The notes under the pieces were generated by a model that was given only the letters and a program-made list of their open reading frames with translations, ran no database searches and had not been told where the DNA came from. Positions 24,801-35,178 of a stretch of 64,000 bases of DNA are shown one piece after another (position 1 is the first letter of the stretch; each line of letters starts with the position of its first letter). Origin of the DNA: Aurelia coerulea (lineage: Eukaryota > Cnidaria > Scyphozoa > Semaeostomeae > Ulmaridae). Position numbers and translations under genes: made by a program. The stretch covers positions 11,481,511 to 11,545,510 of the forward strand of contig CM076956.1 of NCBI GenBank assembly GCA_039566865.1, in the 5' to 3' direction.

Positions 24801-27731
24801 ATAAGTTTCTTAATTTTTTGCCGATTTTAGAGTTTAGTTTCTTAAAAAGGCTTCTGAAAGAAAATACGGGCAAGACGTCAAAGAAAGTCAATGTAAATGT
24901 ATCATATTTCTGTAACTATTATAACTGCACTCAATAATCTGCAATCAATTATTATAACTATTAAAATGTATCATATTTCTATCAACGTATGTATCATACG
25001 TTGTCATATTTCTCAAAAGTCCTAGGATCGAAAGCCGATCGTTTTCTGATTATTCGCCATGCTGAAAGATTCGGTTTTAACATGTCGGGAACTTATGGAT
25101 ACCGTGGATACCAAATGACTTTTTCAATGGTCTTCAAATAACAGTCAGGTGTAAAGGATTTCAAAGAATTTGTTCGCCTGTTGCTTTTCGAAATGTTTCG
25201 TTTTTTTTTTCGCGTGACTTGTCGAGTAGTTAACGATTTACAGGAGTAGATGACTTCCTGAGAAATTAAAGGTAAGGAATTATATTTGAGGTCAAAATAT
25301 ATGGGATTAACTTCCTCTCAATATTTTAGGTTTACTTCAAGAGGTAATGAGGTGTGATGAGTAATGAATGAAAAACTAAGGCGGGCGGTTCCCAGGTGAA
25401 CTGACGTGGAGGCGGGCGATGAATAGCTCCCCTCACCAACTTGAGGCGAGCGTGGAGGCGGGCGCGGGCGATCGCCCGCCTTAAACGGCCAGGCCTGGTG
25501 TGCCTACATGTGTGTGTGCAATCGCTCACATCAAACGAAAAGGCCTGCATCATCTAAAAATAACATATTAATGGATTCTTGTGATAAATTTGATCATGCT
25601 GTACCTGTACAAGAGCTACTCCAAGCATTAAAACTACCAGTGATATCCATTTTAATGGATTCAGCCTTCTCCCTAGCATTAGCACAGAGAACATTGCAGT
25701 TGTAAGAATTTTCAGCTGATAGGTGACCTGAAGACAAAGGAAACATGAAGATTCAACAACGATCATGCATGAAGGGAGGTAATCAAAAGGTAGAAGAGGT
25801 AGTAAATGAACCTTCAAATAAATGGCCTTTTACAATAAGTCCACACATTCTTCAGGCATAAGATTCTGCCAATAATTCATCTCAAAATATGAGTCTCATT
25901 AAGATGGTCATTTATAGTAAGAAAAATAGTGGCAAATAGCTTTGTCCTTCCTAATGTGGATTTATCAAACAAAAGGAATTCTTTTGATCAGCAGAAACTT
26001 TTTTGATTAATGGAATGAAATTGGGACAATGCCACTTGCATAAAAATCCCAACGGAAAAATGTTAAAATGGACCCAACTCCAACATATAGAAAGGTTTAC
26101 TGTTGTTGTTCTGCCTAATTTCACAAATACATATTCCAAACAGTTGATGTTTTGATTCCGGCTGTAGTATGGTCCCTTCCAAAGTAGATGGAGCTCTTTA
26201 CTTATAGCTTTATGAAAAAAATTTGCTAAATCCAATCTAAAGAATTAAAATAAAAAATAAAAAGTGAACGATGAAGAAGATTGGCAATATCTACAGAGAG
26301 CAGGCATCGAGTTGATCTTTTGCGCTTTCTATCATTTATTCAGTAGATCTGCTTACTAGATTCGGCCACAAGGCCATCATCAGAGCAACTGAAGAATTTT
26401 ATAAATACAACGGCTTTTATAGAGAGAAATTTAATCAACTATAAGGAATGTCCATTTAAGGCTAATTTAATAAGTTCTCGGACCCAATATACTCTGGTCC
26501 GCTTGTTCTAAATCGTCAGATCTGTTTTGCTCAGAAGAGAGCCTCCTCCTCAGTTTCTAGCCATCTCAGGTCGCTACCCTTCGCAGTGGATCAGTGTCCT
26601 ATTGTTGTTGTGTCATTCGTTGCAATCTAAAGAAATAAATTTATTGTACACTACCAGGTAAAGGGCTTGTTTATCTTGGAAAGGTCAAGGCATGAAGACA
26701 TAGGCATTGCTGACTAGTAATTTATGAATATTAAAAATCATATGAAAAGTAAGTATATACCTGATAAGTAGCAGCATCTAAATAAGACAATGCCAAAAAC
26801 AATAGATTGTTCTGGATGGTATAGAGGATGGCTGGAACTGTCAACTTGATGCTGTCTGTCCAATTTTGAAAAATCTGTTCTTTCATATTCTTTCTAAGGT
26901 GATCAAGATCATTATTTGCTTCACGAAGAAGGAAAAATATACATGCTAAGATCTTCATAACTTCAGACACCACAACTGCGGTTGATGAAAGATACATTTG
27001 GCCACTACTTGAAGATGTTTTCCTTGAATATCGCAATGCCAGTACAATAGTTGAGGTTTGAATTACCAATGTGAATAAACAGACATATTTCAGGGGTATT
27101 GATATTGTCTGGGTCACTGAAATAAAAACAAAGTATTGAATCATTCATGGCATTCTTATCTCCAGCTGATGATCAAAATGGGTTTGGTTGGGTGGGAAGG
27201 ACTTGCAATGCAAACAAATTTTATGATGTGGAATACATACACCTATAGAAAGGGTTACTGTTGTTCTGCGTAGTTTCACAATTGCATATTTAAACATTCC
27301 TTTTATTTGTAGTAGCAGTTACATGTAGATTTATGTAGGTCATTAATTATTTTTAGAATTGCCACAGGGTAGACATAAGTATTTCGCCCCGTATTTCGCT
27401 CTCTTGTGGCACTGTCTCTGTAGAATTGTAGCGTAGCTTGTACGTATTGTAATTAGTAATATTGTTGTAAAATCTTAATGGAATAGAGAAAAAAACAATT
27501 GCAAAGAGACTCATCATAATATTACTCTGAAAATCTTGACCCTATTTATTTATTTAGGCCCAGCCCAAACTCTGAGCTGCCTAGAATTTGTTTATTGAAA
27601 TCAAAGTTGAAGTTAATCGAAATGACAGAGTTATATGCATAGAGGGAGTTAAGCAGCACCACATATACTCAATACTCACATCGCACAGTGGGCACTGCAG
27701 CTTTCTTTTCCGAGTCCTCCAGATTCGCCAT
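18837..27731 (-). CDS. SLC35A3: Nucleotide-sugar transporter, SLC35A3-like (UDP-GlcNAc/UDP-Gal), 7 exons
   Basis: Golgi-membrane antiporter of the SLC35A family, moving UDP-sugar into the lumen against UMP. Minus-strand exons: 27731-27680, 27116-26761, 25727-25605, 22896-22719, 20579-20461, 20050-19917, 18906-18837. All junctions are GT/AG, the phases agree, and they join to 344 codons including TAA, giving 343 aa (family about 320-345). Seen in order: start [53 protein letters not shown] joined to [83 protein letters not shown]; and the end [20 protein letters not shown]. These are the diagnostic blocks of SLC35A1/A2/A3, closest by eye to A3. The substrate is inferred and A2-type specificity is possible. 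The introns are full of MITEs. The gene shares a divergent promoter region with the ZRANB2 gene. Confidence 0.93.
19497..19846. mobile_element. MITE with TA target duplication, in transporter intron 6
   Basis: The termini AAGGGGCTGGATAAGGA and TCCTTATCCAGCCCCTT are perfect inverses. TA flanks both sides (19495-19496, 19847-19848), which fits a Tc1/mariner-type MITE. Length is 350 bp with no transposase. The 74-codon frame inside has no recognisable product. Confidence 0.85.
20171..20334. mobile_element. Short MITE in transporter intron 5
   Basis: The left end ATACCGCATTCACATTCACG and the following AGTTAAACCAGC are inverted at the right as GCTGGTTTAACTAGCAG then TGTGAATGGGGTAT. The arms are about 31 bp and imperfect. 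Flanking TTA/TAA may be the target duplication. Confidence 0.65.
21142..21422. mobile_element. MITE (GGCCTTGCGCACAT family) carrying a nested foldback element
   Basis: The ends ACAGGCCTTGCGCACAT and ATGTGCAAGGTCTGTA are inverted. A second copy of the family lies at 28767-28938. In this copy 148 bp of foldback DNA (21218-21365) interrupts the element; without it the size is close to that of the second copy. Confidence 0.65.
21218..21365. mobile_element. Near-perfect palindromic MITE, TA target duplication
   Basis: The sequence from AAGGGTCTGTTTCATCCAGC to its inverse at the right folds over almost its whole length, with the centre near 21293 (CCATTTTCATGG/GCCATGAAAATGG). TA flanks both ends (21216-21217, 21366-21367). 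It is inserted inside the older MITE at 21142-21422. Confidence 0.8.
21591..22660. mobile_element. Older MITE split by a piggyBac-like MITE
   Basis: The left end GTTTAGCTATCCTACAAAAG and right end TTTTTAGAATAGCTAAAAGG are inverted and match both ends of the intact copy at 45524-45695. About 900 bp of foreign DNA (21661-22553) lies between the two halves, which together are about the size of the intact copy. This shows the order of insertion. Confidence 0.65.
21661..22553. mobile_element. piggyBac-like non-autonomous element, TTAA target duplication
   Basis: Termini CCCTATCTGTACTGGG and CCAGTACGAATAGGG are inverted, begin with CCC and are flanked by TTAA on both sides (21657-21660, 22554-22557). 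This is the piggyBac signature. Subterminal G and C runs (21701-21727 and 22509-22540) form strong hairpins around CGTTTTTCG. There is no transposase frame. Confidence 0.82.
24100..24260. repeat. Dispersed repeat, related to 58780-58925 (low confidence)
   Basis: After a T/TA-rich tract, TAAAAAATTTACATGACAG, ACTACGACTACGATTACTATG and TCAACCCCGAGGCC align loosely with a segment at 58780-58925. It could be a SINE or a retrotransposon tail. No boundaries or coding capacity were seen. Confidence 0.35.
24535..25497. mobile_element. Inverted-repeat element, possibly hAT-like, in transporter intron 3
   Basis: The ends CAGACCTGGCCGT and ACGGCCAGGCCTG are inverted, begin CAG and end CTG as in many hAT elements, and are flanked by GTGTGC on both sides (a partial target duplication). 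Both subterminal regions carry repeated GGCGGGCGAT-type motifs. It is 963 bp with no transposase. Confidence 0.55.
26339..26393 (-). ncRNA. Degenerate hammerhead-ribozyme-like motif (retroelement remnant)
   Basis: On the minus strand the order is: flank CAGTTG, conserved CTGATGA (26377-26383), stem II GGCC-TTGT-GGCC, then GAA followed by T instead of the usual A, a short stem III TCT...AGA, and CTACTGAA. CTACTGAA can pair with TTCAGTTG upstream to form stem I with one mismatch and a bulge. Core boxes in this order are typical of the hammerheads in Penelope-like retroelements and their remnants. The GAAT core and the bulge suggest it no longer cleaves well. It lies in transporter intron 2, in sense with the gene. 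Confidence 0.4.
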
Positions 27732-27992
27732 TTTGTCTTGTTGGCTGCTGCTAACAAAGTTCTTACTTGAAGTACTTGAAGAGCTCCTAAAGAAGCATGA
27801 CAAAATATCAATAATCAAAATAACAATATTTATAGTATTTTAACACAAAAGAACGTTAAAGAATTATTTAAATGTCATATTCTACCAGTCACAATAATTT
27901 TCGTCAATTCGTTAAGTCCTTCCCAGGCCTTTTTCAACGAGAGTAAATCAAAGAGTGTAGGACCGCGAAAAGATACGCTAAAATCAGGCAAA
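27732..27992. promoter_or_regulatory. Shared divergent promoter region
   Basis: Only 261 bp separate the transporter ATG (minus) from the ZRANB2 ATG (plus), so both 5' UTRs and promoters must lie here unless further 5' exons exist. No TATA box could be placed with confidence. Bidirectional housekeeping promoters of this size are common in animals. Confidence 0.6.
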
Positions 27993-30900
27993 ATGTCTGG
28001 TAAATTGAAGGTATCTGATGGTGATTGGATTTGCAGTAATGGAGAGTAAGTATCTAATTATCATGTAAAGGTCAAACTTGATAAATATATAAAAGATATT
28101 TTGACTAGAAGGCCATTATGAACTCAGCAACAACAACAGCCTGCTTGGCCTATTTATTTGATTGATGGTCCAAATAAGGTGGGTGCGTTGGGAAATCTGA
28201 AAACCCTTGGCCTTGGGGGCACTGATACATTTCCCCCACACCACACACATGAACGGATTGCTGAACAGGGTATTTTCAGGATTATTCCAGGACAGGGTAT
28301 TTGTCAGCCAACAACCAACTCCTAAAAGTTCTAAAGTTTACAAACTGCATGCCAAAAAATGTAAGAAGAAACTGAGCAAATCTTTATGCACCAAAAATTA
28401 TGTATTTAGAGCACAGATGGCTACTTTTAGACAAGTTTAAAGACCTGTTGTGAAAATTTGCCAATGCACAAACTGTGTTAAAAGTAATGATCTGTTTTTT
28501 TTCCATGATTGTTTATGAATTTCTTTCAGCATTGCAGGTTTGCCATTGTGATTTTCATTCAGAAATCTCACGTGATTCGTGTCAACTGTGCTTTTCATTG
28601 TTGATGTTTCCTATTTCCTTTATTTCCTCAGCTGTAGTAATCTGAACTTTGCAAGGAGATCAGCATGCAATAAATGCGGAACAGGTTAGATTCCTTATGA
28701 TAGACTTTTATCAAAAAATTTTCATTCTAATGTGAAGGCTGCTTGTCCCAAAAGAAGTAGGTACATTACAGGCCTGGCGCACATAACCATGACAAGGATT
28801 TTCAAGAATTATGCAAGACTGTAAATGTTTTAAGCCAAAATGCTTAAGAAATTAAAGAACATTCTTAAGAATTCTAAGAAGTCTTAAGAATTCCTATGTA
28901 GGAAAACTACAGTATGGTGTGCAAGGCCCGTGCTGTAGTAAACAAAGAACCAATGTAGCAACTAGCAATGATTGATCATAATATTGATACCTGTACAAAA
29001 ATACAAGGCTAAACTTTAGCCTTGTAGCGGGGATTATTACATTGTTATGACCTTGTCCTAACCTTTGAAGAAAATTATGAGGCTATCAGTAAGAGTCCAA
29101 GTTACAACCAGTCTAACACAAGGTTTCCGCAACGCTAATTAGTATTTTTTGAGCCACTTACAAGGTTACAACAAGGCTTTTCTAGGCTAGAACAAAGTTA
29201 CAAGGCCATAAGGCTTGTACATGGCTATTACCTGGCCCTTGTATTTTCATACAGGTAATTCCCAGACAAAGCATTTATGTATTTTCATAAAATTTGCTGT
29301 TTGTTGAATTCAAATACCCTCATCTAGGCTCATTTGAATGTTGCTTATTTGTTAAAATGTTAATTCTGAGATCAGGATCATTCAATCAAGGGGGCATATT
29401 CAAGGAGGAGTATTCAAAAGTGGGGCTTAACAAGGGATATACATACTGTACAGTATCAAAGGCTAGCCTGCACTTTTATTCATTGCCTGAAATTCATGTT
29501 ATCAAAATGTTCCAGCCAAAGATGCCAGTGCACAAGTGATCAAGCAGACTGGTTCAGAAATTGGAAAGAACATTGCATCAAAAAGTAAAGGACTGTTTAG
29601 TGCAGATGACTGGCAATGCAGCAAGTATGTTCTCATGTTAATTACAGTTTAAAACACCACCAGACGTATTTTGTTGGCAAGTACTAAACTAGACAGGCAT
29701 TCGGAATTCTTGAACATTTTCAAAATGAGTAAAAATGATTTCCATACCTCATCATTGCTCATTTTGGGCAAAACATTATTTGTGTAATTCAGACATGGTA
29801 GACAAAAGATACGGTAACATACAGTACTTTGTAGTAATTCGTTTCTCACCTTGTACACAAATTTTGTCACTTGGTTTTTCTCACAGGCTCCTTGCAGTAA
29901 GATCAAATGTCAGATAAACCTGTTGTGTGTGGCTACAGATAAAAGTTTTAATCAAATATATTTTCAGATGTGGAAACATCAACTGGGCAAGAAGAATTAC
30001 TTGCAATGTTTGCAATGCTCCAAAACTAAAAACTCAAGAAAACAGAACAGGTTTGTACAGTAGTTAATACCTTTTATTGTTCATGCAAACTTTTGAAGAT
30101 ACATTGAAGCTTTAATGAAGTTGTTATGAGTCTTGTCACCCATGAATAACGATAATTGAAGTATTTTGAATGAGTCCTTTATCCTTATTGCAAATCTTGC
30201 CCAACATCTAATTTGATAACTTTGTTTCTTTCTGCTGATCCACATCAATCTGTTTGTAAGTCCCCTTTAAATATGTTGTTTCTATTTTAGGTAGCGGAGG
30301 AGGTTTCATGGAGCGTGATGGTGTTGAGTATAAAGAAAGAGAAGATTCTGATGATGAGTATGATGAGGTATAATTTTGACATTGGCAACTTCTTAAATTT
30401 AGGGTACATGAATCTGAATACAATTGTTTTAATGTATTTTACAATTTGAATGCTTTGAAGAAATCTCTTTCACTTGAACCTCATGTTGCAAAACTTCACA
30501 GTTAGTCATCAAGTTTCTTTTCAGTCATTGCTGTATTTGAGAAGTTAGAAATTGAATGCAATATTCAAAGCTTGTTAATAAATATTCTTCATCATAGCAT
30601 AAGACACTTGAAAAGTATCATTTTATTCATTTTAGTTTGGAAGGAAGAAAAGGCAATTTCGAGGAAAATTACCACCACCACCAATTCAGGTTAGCTTTCA
30701 TTTTAAATTAAAGACCTATGCTGCTTATACTTAAATGTATTTAAATATGAACTATTAGGAAATCTGAACTCAAACTAAAACTCAAACTCTTATAACAGGT
30801 GCAGATCTGGTTTTAAATTGTGTGCTGAATATTGTGGAAAGGACCAAATTTAGTACCAGAACATCTCAATAAATCATGCCCATTTCCTATATTGATAAGA

Positions 30901-33900
30901 TACCATCCTTTCTTTAGCATGCAGGTATGACAACTTCAAGACTTCAGACAAACATTAACTCAAAAAAGGTCCAAACAAAAAGCATTGTATGGTTTTTGAC
31001 CTGACTGATCTTATTGCAGAAATAGAATGAAGATTAATCATTGCCTGAATGATAGGTTTATCATTGTATTAAAATTCATGTCTGTTTACCAGCCGCAAGC
31101 TGCCCTAACTGTGGAAGAGGAAGAAGAAGAAGAAGATGATGATGATGATGAAAATTTTGATGCTTCAAAATATGATCTTAGTGATTCAGAGGTGAGATTT
31201 TATACTAACTCCAGTTAACTTTCTATTTCTAATCAGCTCCAGTAAAATATTTCCTGACTGGATATCAACAAATGCCGTATTCATGAAAATTCATTCCTGT
31301 AAATCATACTGTGCATATCAGGGAGCGCCTATATATTCATTCTGTCATGATTTAGTAGCTAGTTGCATGCTAACTATTCATAAGCTGACAGGCATGAAAA
31401 CATATTGTTGTTGTTACACCATCTTGTAATGCAAATATTTTATTTTCTACCTTATCATGAGTAGCTATGAAATGGGTAGGTTTGGAATTCGATGAGAAGA
31501 GTAAAAATGACGCCATCAAAATTAGGATTAACCAAGAGCCGCCTAAATTACATTTGGACCTTATAAAGGACTTTTAAGGTTGTAAGAGGGGTACCATCCA
31601 ATCTTGAAGTTATTTTGTGTCTATTACTAGGATGAAGATGATGCGGTGCCTGGGACAAGGTAATTACTTTGTATGGTTTTAAGTAGATACTCCATTGAAA
31701 TGCACATCAAATGTGACACTATAATATACCCAGACAACTTGAAACCTGGCTCAAGCTATCAAAATTGTCTTAAATTTACCATGGTAGCCTTAAAAGTGTG
31801 TCTTTAGATTACGAAGGGGACTCGATCCTAAAAATGGCTTGAACTTTTACATGCCTTATGATCATACAATTTTGCGATGCTATCAATTGCACAATATTTG
31901 AATGATTTTGGTATTTTTGATGTAGCTAAAGATGAGACAAGCTCGCCTAGAAACGTAGTTTGAATAATCATGGCCTAGTCCATTCATTTTTATAATGATT
32001 TAACCAATTGTTTCAAACATATTTGGATTGTCATTTATAACTGAAAACGTTTATCTGCACAGAATTCATCTCTCGTTTTTCTCTTTCAACATTCAAAATG
32101 ATGCTTGTCATACTGTAGTTCTTATACTTAAGCTATTAATTGCTTAATGTGTGTCCATCGTGTATCATTAAGCTGTGAATGAAAATCTGTATGAATAAAA
32201 CATAGGGCTCAAATCTTTAAAAGGATGGGTGTAAGATTGTCTTACATTTTGCTTTGAATTGAAATACTTGAAATGAACTTAGGGTAGTTTGCTGTAAATA
32301 TGTTATGGACATTTTTTTACATCTTGGTTATTTTCAAAATTACAGTATTTATTATTTTTGAAGGGGATATAAAAGCTTTCCACGGCAGATTTACAGAAAA
32401 ATACGCCAAGTTCCTTTCAAGCCATTTATGTCAAAGAAAAATGTGATATTATTTCATTCCCATAAAGATTTGAGACTTATGGTAAACAGTTAACAACTCT
32501 TATATCTTTTAATATTTTTTGTAGCAAAAGTGCAGAAAGAAAGAGGTAAATGTCACCTTACCGGACCTCTTTGCTACATGTTTTTCCAAAGGACTGTCAT
32601 TCTGATCAATCAATAACCTGTTTCAAATTTTGTGTCATACAAGAACTTAAAGGGGACATTTGGCAGAGAAATTTTTACAAATTGACAGTGACATCAAGTT
32701 AAATTTCAAACAGAACAACATGCAGCTGTAGAATGCACCTGCTAAATCAATGAAGACAAACTGCTTGATTTTACTCGCTATATCTTCGACTGAAAAGTGG
32801 TGTTGTAAGAGTTTTAGTGCTTTAGGAAGTTATGAACTCGTTGGCAAATATTGAAAGATTGCAAATTTCACAGCCCCATCGCTTTTTCCCAAGTCAGCGT
32901 GACGCAAAGAATTTATGAAATTGTATCATTTTTCACAAGATTTCAAAATCTTTCTAACAGCTATTTAATCATATTGCTAACTTGTATATTGCATTTGTGC
33001 ATTGAAAAACATCCTAATACATGATCCCCTTATATACTTATTTGCAGACGTCATTCGTCTCCAAGTTCAAGCTCATCATCATCATCGTCGTCGAGCTCAT
33101 CTTCCAGATCAAGGTATGATACCAAGTGTCCCAACAAAATTACTCCCGTTTTAACAATATCACCAAAGTGTGATTATCAAACCTATTGTAAGCTGGATCC
33201 CTTTTATCAATGATCCAGACTTATTCAAAGATGATGGCATGTTTGTTTTCACGACGAATGGCACGTTGAAAATCCTTATTCTGAGCTACTCTCCTCCGCC
33301 GGTTTCTGCTTCCGTAGTTCCGTGGTCCGTAATTTTCCGTAGTCCATGGTTCCATGGTCCGTAATTCTGATCTATACTCTTTAAGCAACATCGTAAATGT
33401 TGCCTATGTGCCATGATATTGAGATTTATCATCATCCAACAAGTATACAATGATAGTTGCATTTCTTTCTGACATTTGTAACCAAATTAGATATACAAAG
33501 AGCATTTAATCTGGTAATCATCAATGCTTTTGCAGTATGCTTCAAAACTGGGTAGCACTAGAATTGGTAATTTTGAAATAAAAAAGAAGATCAGCGGTAC
33601 TTTGTAAAATAATTTGGTCTTTCATCAACTGGCCAAAAAAGAAGTTTGAAGATCAGCTATGTGATCAAATTTGGGTGATTTTTCTAACAAGAGTATTTTT
33701 TTCGGATAACTTTACCATTTTACAATTTATTTTTAGTTCGCAGATTTCATTCGGCGTCAAATCCCTATATTTTCCCACTACAATTGAAAGTTATCAGCCT
33801 CTATAAGCAAGCTTCTATCGTATCAGACCTTCCAATATTTGTCAATTTATGCAAAATGTATGCAGATAAATATTGAGGAGGCTTTGGAAGGCTCTTTTGG

Positions 33901-34386
33901 AAAAAGCTGAAAGTTCTCTCCCATATTCCACTTCTCATTTTCCCCTAAATAGGCTTCTGGCTTTAGTAGACGGTTTTCATGCACATAGCAAATGTGACTG
34001 AATTAGTAATATTGAAATATTCAACTTTATTAGTGTGAAAATTGCCCAATCGCAGCCTAAAGTCCTGAAAGCCAGCCTCAGGACCATAGTATTTGTTATT
34101 GAATTTATTATCATTCCTTTAGTCTTTACTCTCTACCTAGATTCATTGCATAAGTTCGTTTAACTTTCGCTGGTTTTTTGTTCTTGTCATCGCTTTAGTT
34201 GTAGTGATAAATCAGTTGAGGGAGCAATACAAGAGACTTTTGGAATGAGTCTACTCTCTGCCTGCGGTGATTCCCTCCATTTTGATCAACCTCTTTTCGT
34301 TTCTTCACAGGAGCCGTTCCCGTTCAAGCTCGAGGTCATCTCTCTCCAGATCCCGTTCCAGATCTCCCAAACGAAGCAGACGTTAA
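27993..34386 (+). CDS. ZRANB2: ZRANB2-like zinc-finger RNA-binding splicing factor, 11 exons
   Basis: Nuclear SR-like protein that binds single-stranded RNA through RanBP2-type fingers and affects alternative splicing. Exons: 27993-28045, 28632-28684, 29516-29624, 29968-30050, 30291-30367, 30636-30689, 31093-31191, 31631-31659, 32525-32545, 33048-33113, 34311-34386. GT/AG junctions and phases agree, giving 240 codons including TAA (239 aa). Finger 1 starts SDGDWICSNGDCSNLNFARR and ends CNKC. Finger 2 is DDWQCSKCGNINWARRITC ending CNVC. Both have the W-C-C-N-C-C pattern. Next come a Gly-rich link, EDSDDEYDEFGRKKRQ, an acidic run, DASKYDLSDSE and a C-terminal Ser/Arg domain (SRSRSSSRSS type, ending KRSRR). 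The order and linker motifs match ZRANB2. It is shorter than the vertebrate protein, mainly in the RS domain. Confidence 0.95.
28767..28938. mobile_element. MITE (GGCCTTGCGCACAT family) in ZRANB2 intron 2
   Basis: Ends TACAGGCCTGGCGCACAT and GTGTGCAAGGCCCGTGCTGTA are inverted. The interior is rich in AAGAATTCTTAAG-type palindromes. It is a second copy of the element at 21142-21422, without the nested insertion. Confidence 0.65.
32213..32476. mobile_element. MITE with about 90-bp arms (AAATCTTTAAA family) in ZRANB2 intron 8
   Basis: CAAATCTTTAAAAGGATGGG with CTTTGAATTGAAATACTTGA is inverted at the right end (TTCAAGCCATTTATGTCAAAG, then TAAAGATTTG). The family recurs at 51552-52055 and as a broken copy around 38962-39395. 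The right end lies about 50 bp before the 21-nt exon 9. Confidence 0.65.
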
Positions 34387-34842
34387 TCAATGGCTGTTTG
34401 GTCGCGTAAGAATCAGGGGGCATCCACCATGGGCTTCCGCCATGATCAAGATATTCAAATATATCGTTTGAATAGCTCCAATGAAATGATTCCTCTCCCC
34501 GGTATTTAGGTATTAGGTACGTTTGGCAACCTAGGCCGGATGCTATGCCTAAATAGCAATGAGGAGCCAGCCCCCATTGTCAGGGCAACAATTTGAAATA
34601 CCTCCCCTCCACTTGATTGTCAAAGTAATAACTTATACCAACAGATTTAAAGCTTACGTTTCAATTTATCAAAGCCACTTGCATATCAAATCATTTTTAA
34701 ACAGAACAGTTCATGTTATCTTCTAATTTTATATCTTCTCTTGCTGCTAGCTCGTATTTGGCGATGAGATCTTTGCATCGTCTTGGTCTATGTTATGTTT
34801 GGGAAAATGATAGTTTGATAATATTGCGCTCAGAATTTCGGA

Positions 34843-34848
34843 AATAAA
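34843..34848 (+). terminator. Polyadenylation signal AATAAA of the ZRANB2 gene
   Basis: The AATAAA hexamer lies 457 bp after the ZRANB2 stop in otherwise non-coding AT-rich DNA, before the 97-bp satellite. It is a plausible 3' UTR end. No transcript evidence is available. Confidence 0.45.
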
Positions 34849-35178
34849 AGTACTATATTCACCTTCATAGCCGAATCACAGATAAGAAGTTCCCTTGGTT
34901 TTTGTAACTGTCATCGAACATACAAAGGCAGTCTGAGTTTATACTGTTGGATATTGTAATCACTGTTGTTGCAGATGTTTCTAACATTTATGAATTGCAG
35001 CAGAACCCATTAAGTCCTATCAAAATTTATGTCGGGGACGACACTTTATACAGAAAGTAAAAGACTGACCAAATTTTAACTTGGGCCTAAAGAAAGCTGC
35101 ATAATGAGCTGACATTCGCACACTTTCTCAAGAACGAAACGTTTATGTAGATATTTAAAATTTATCCGGAAATCGATT

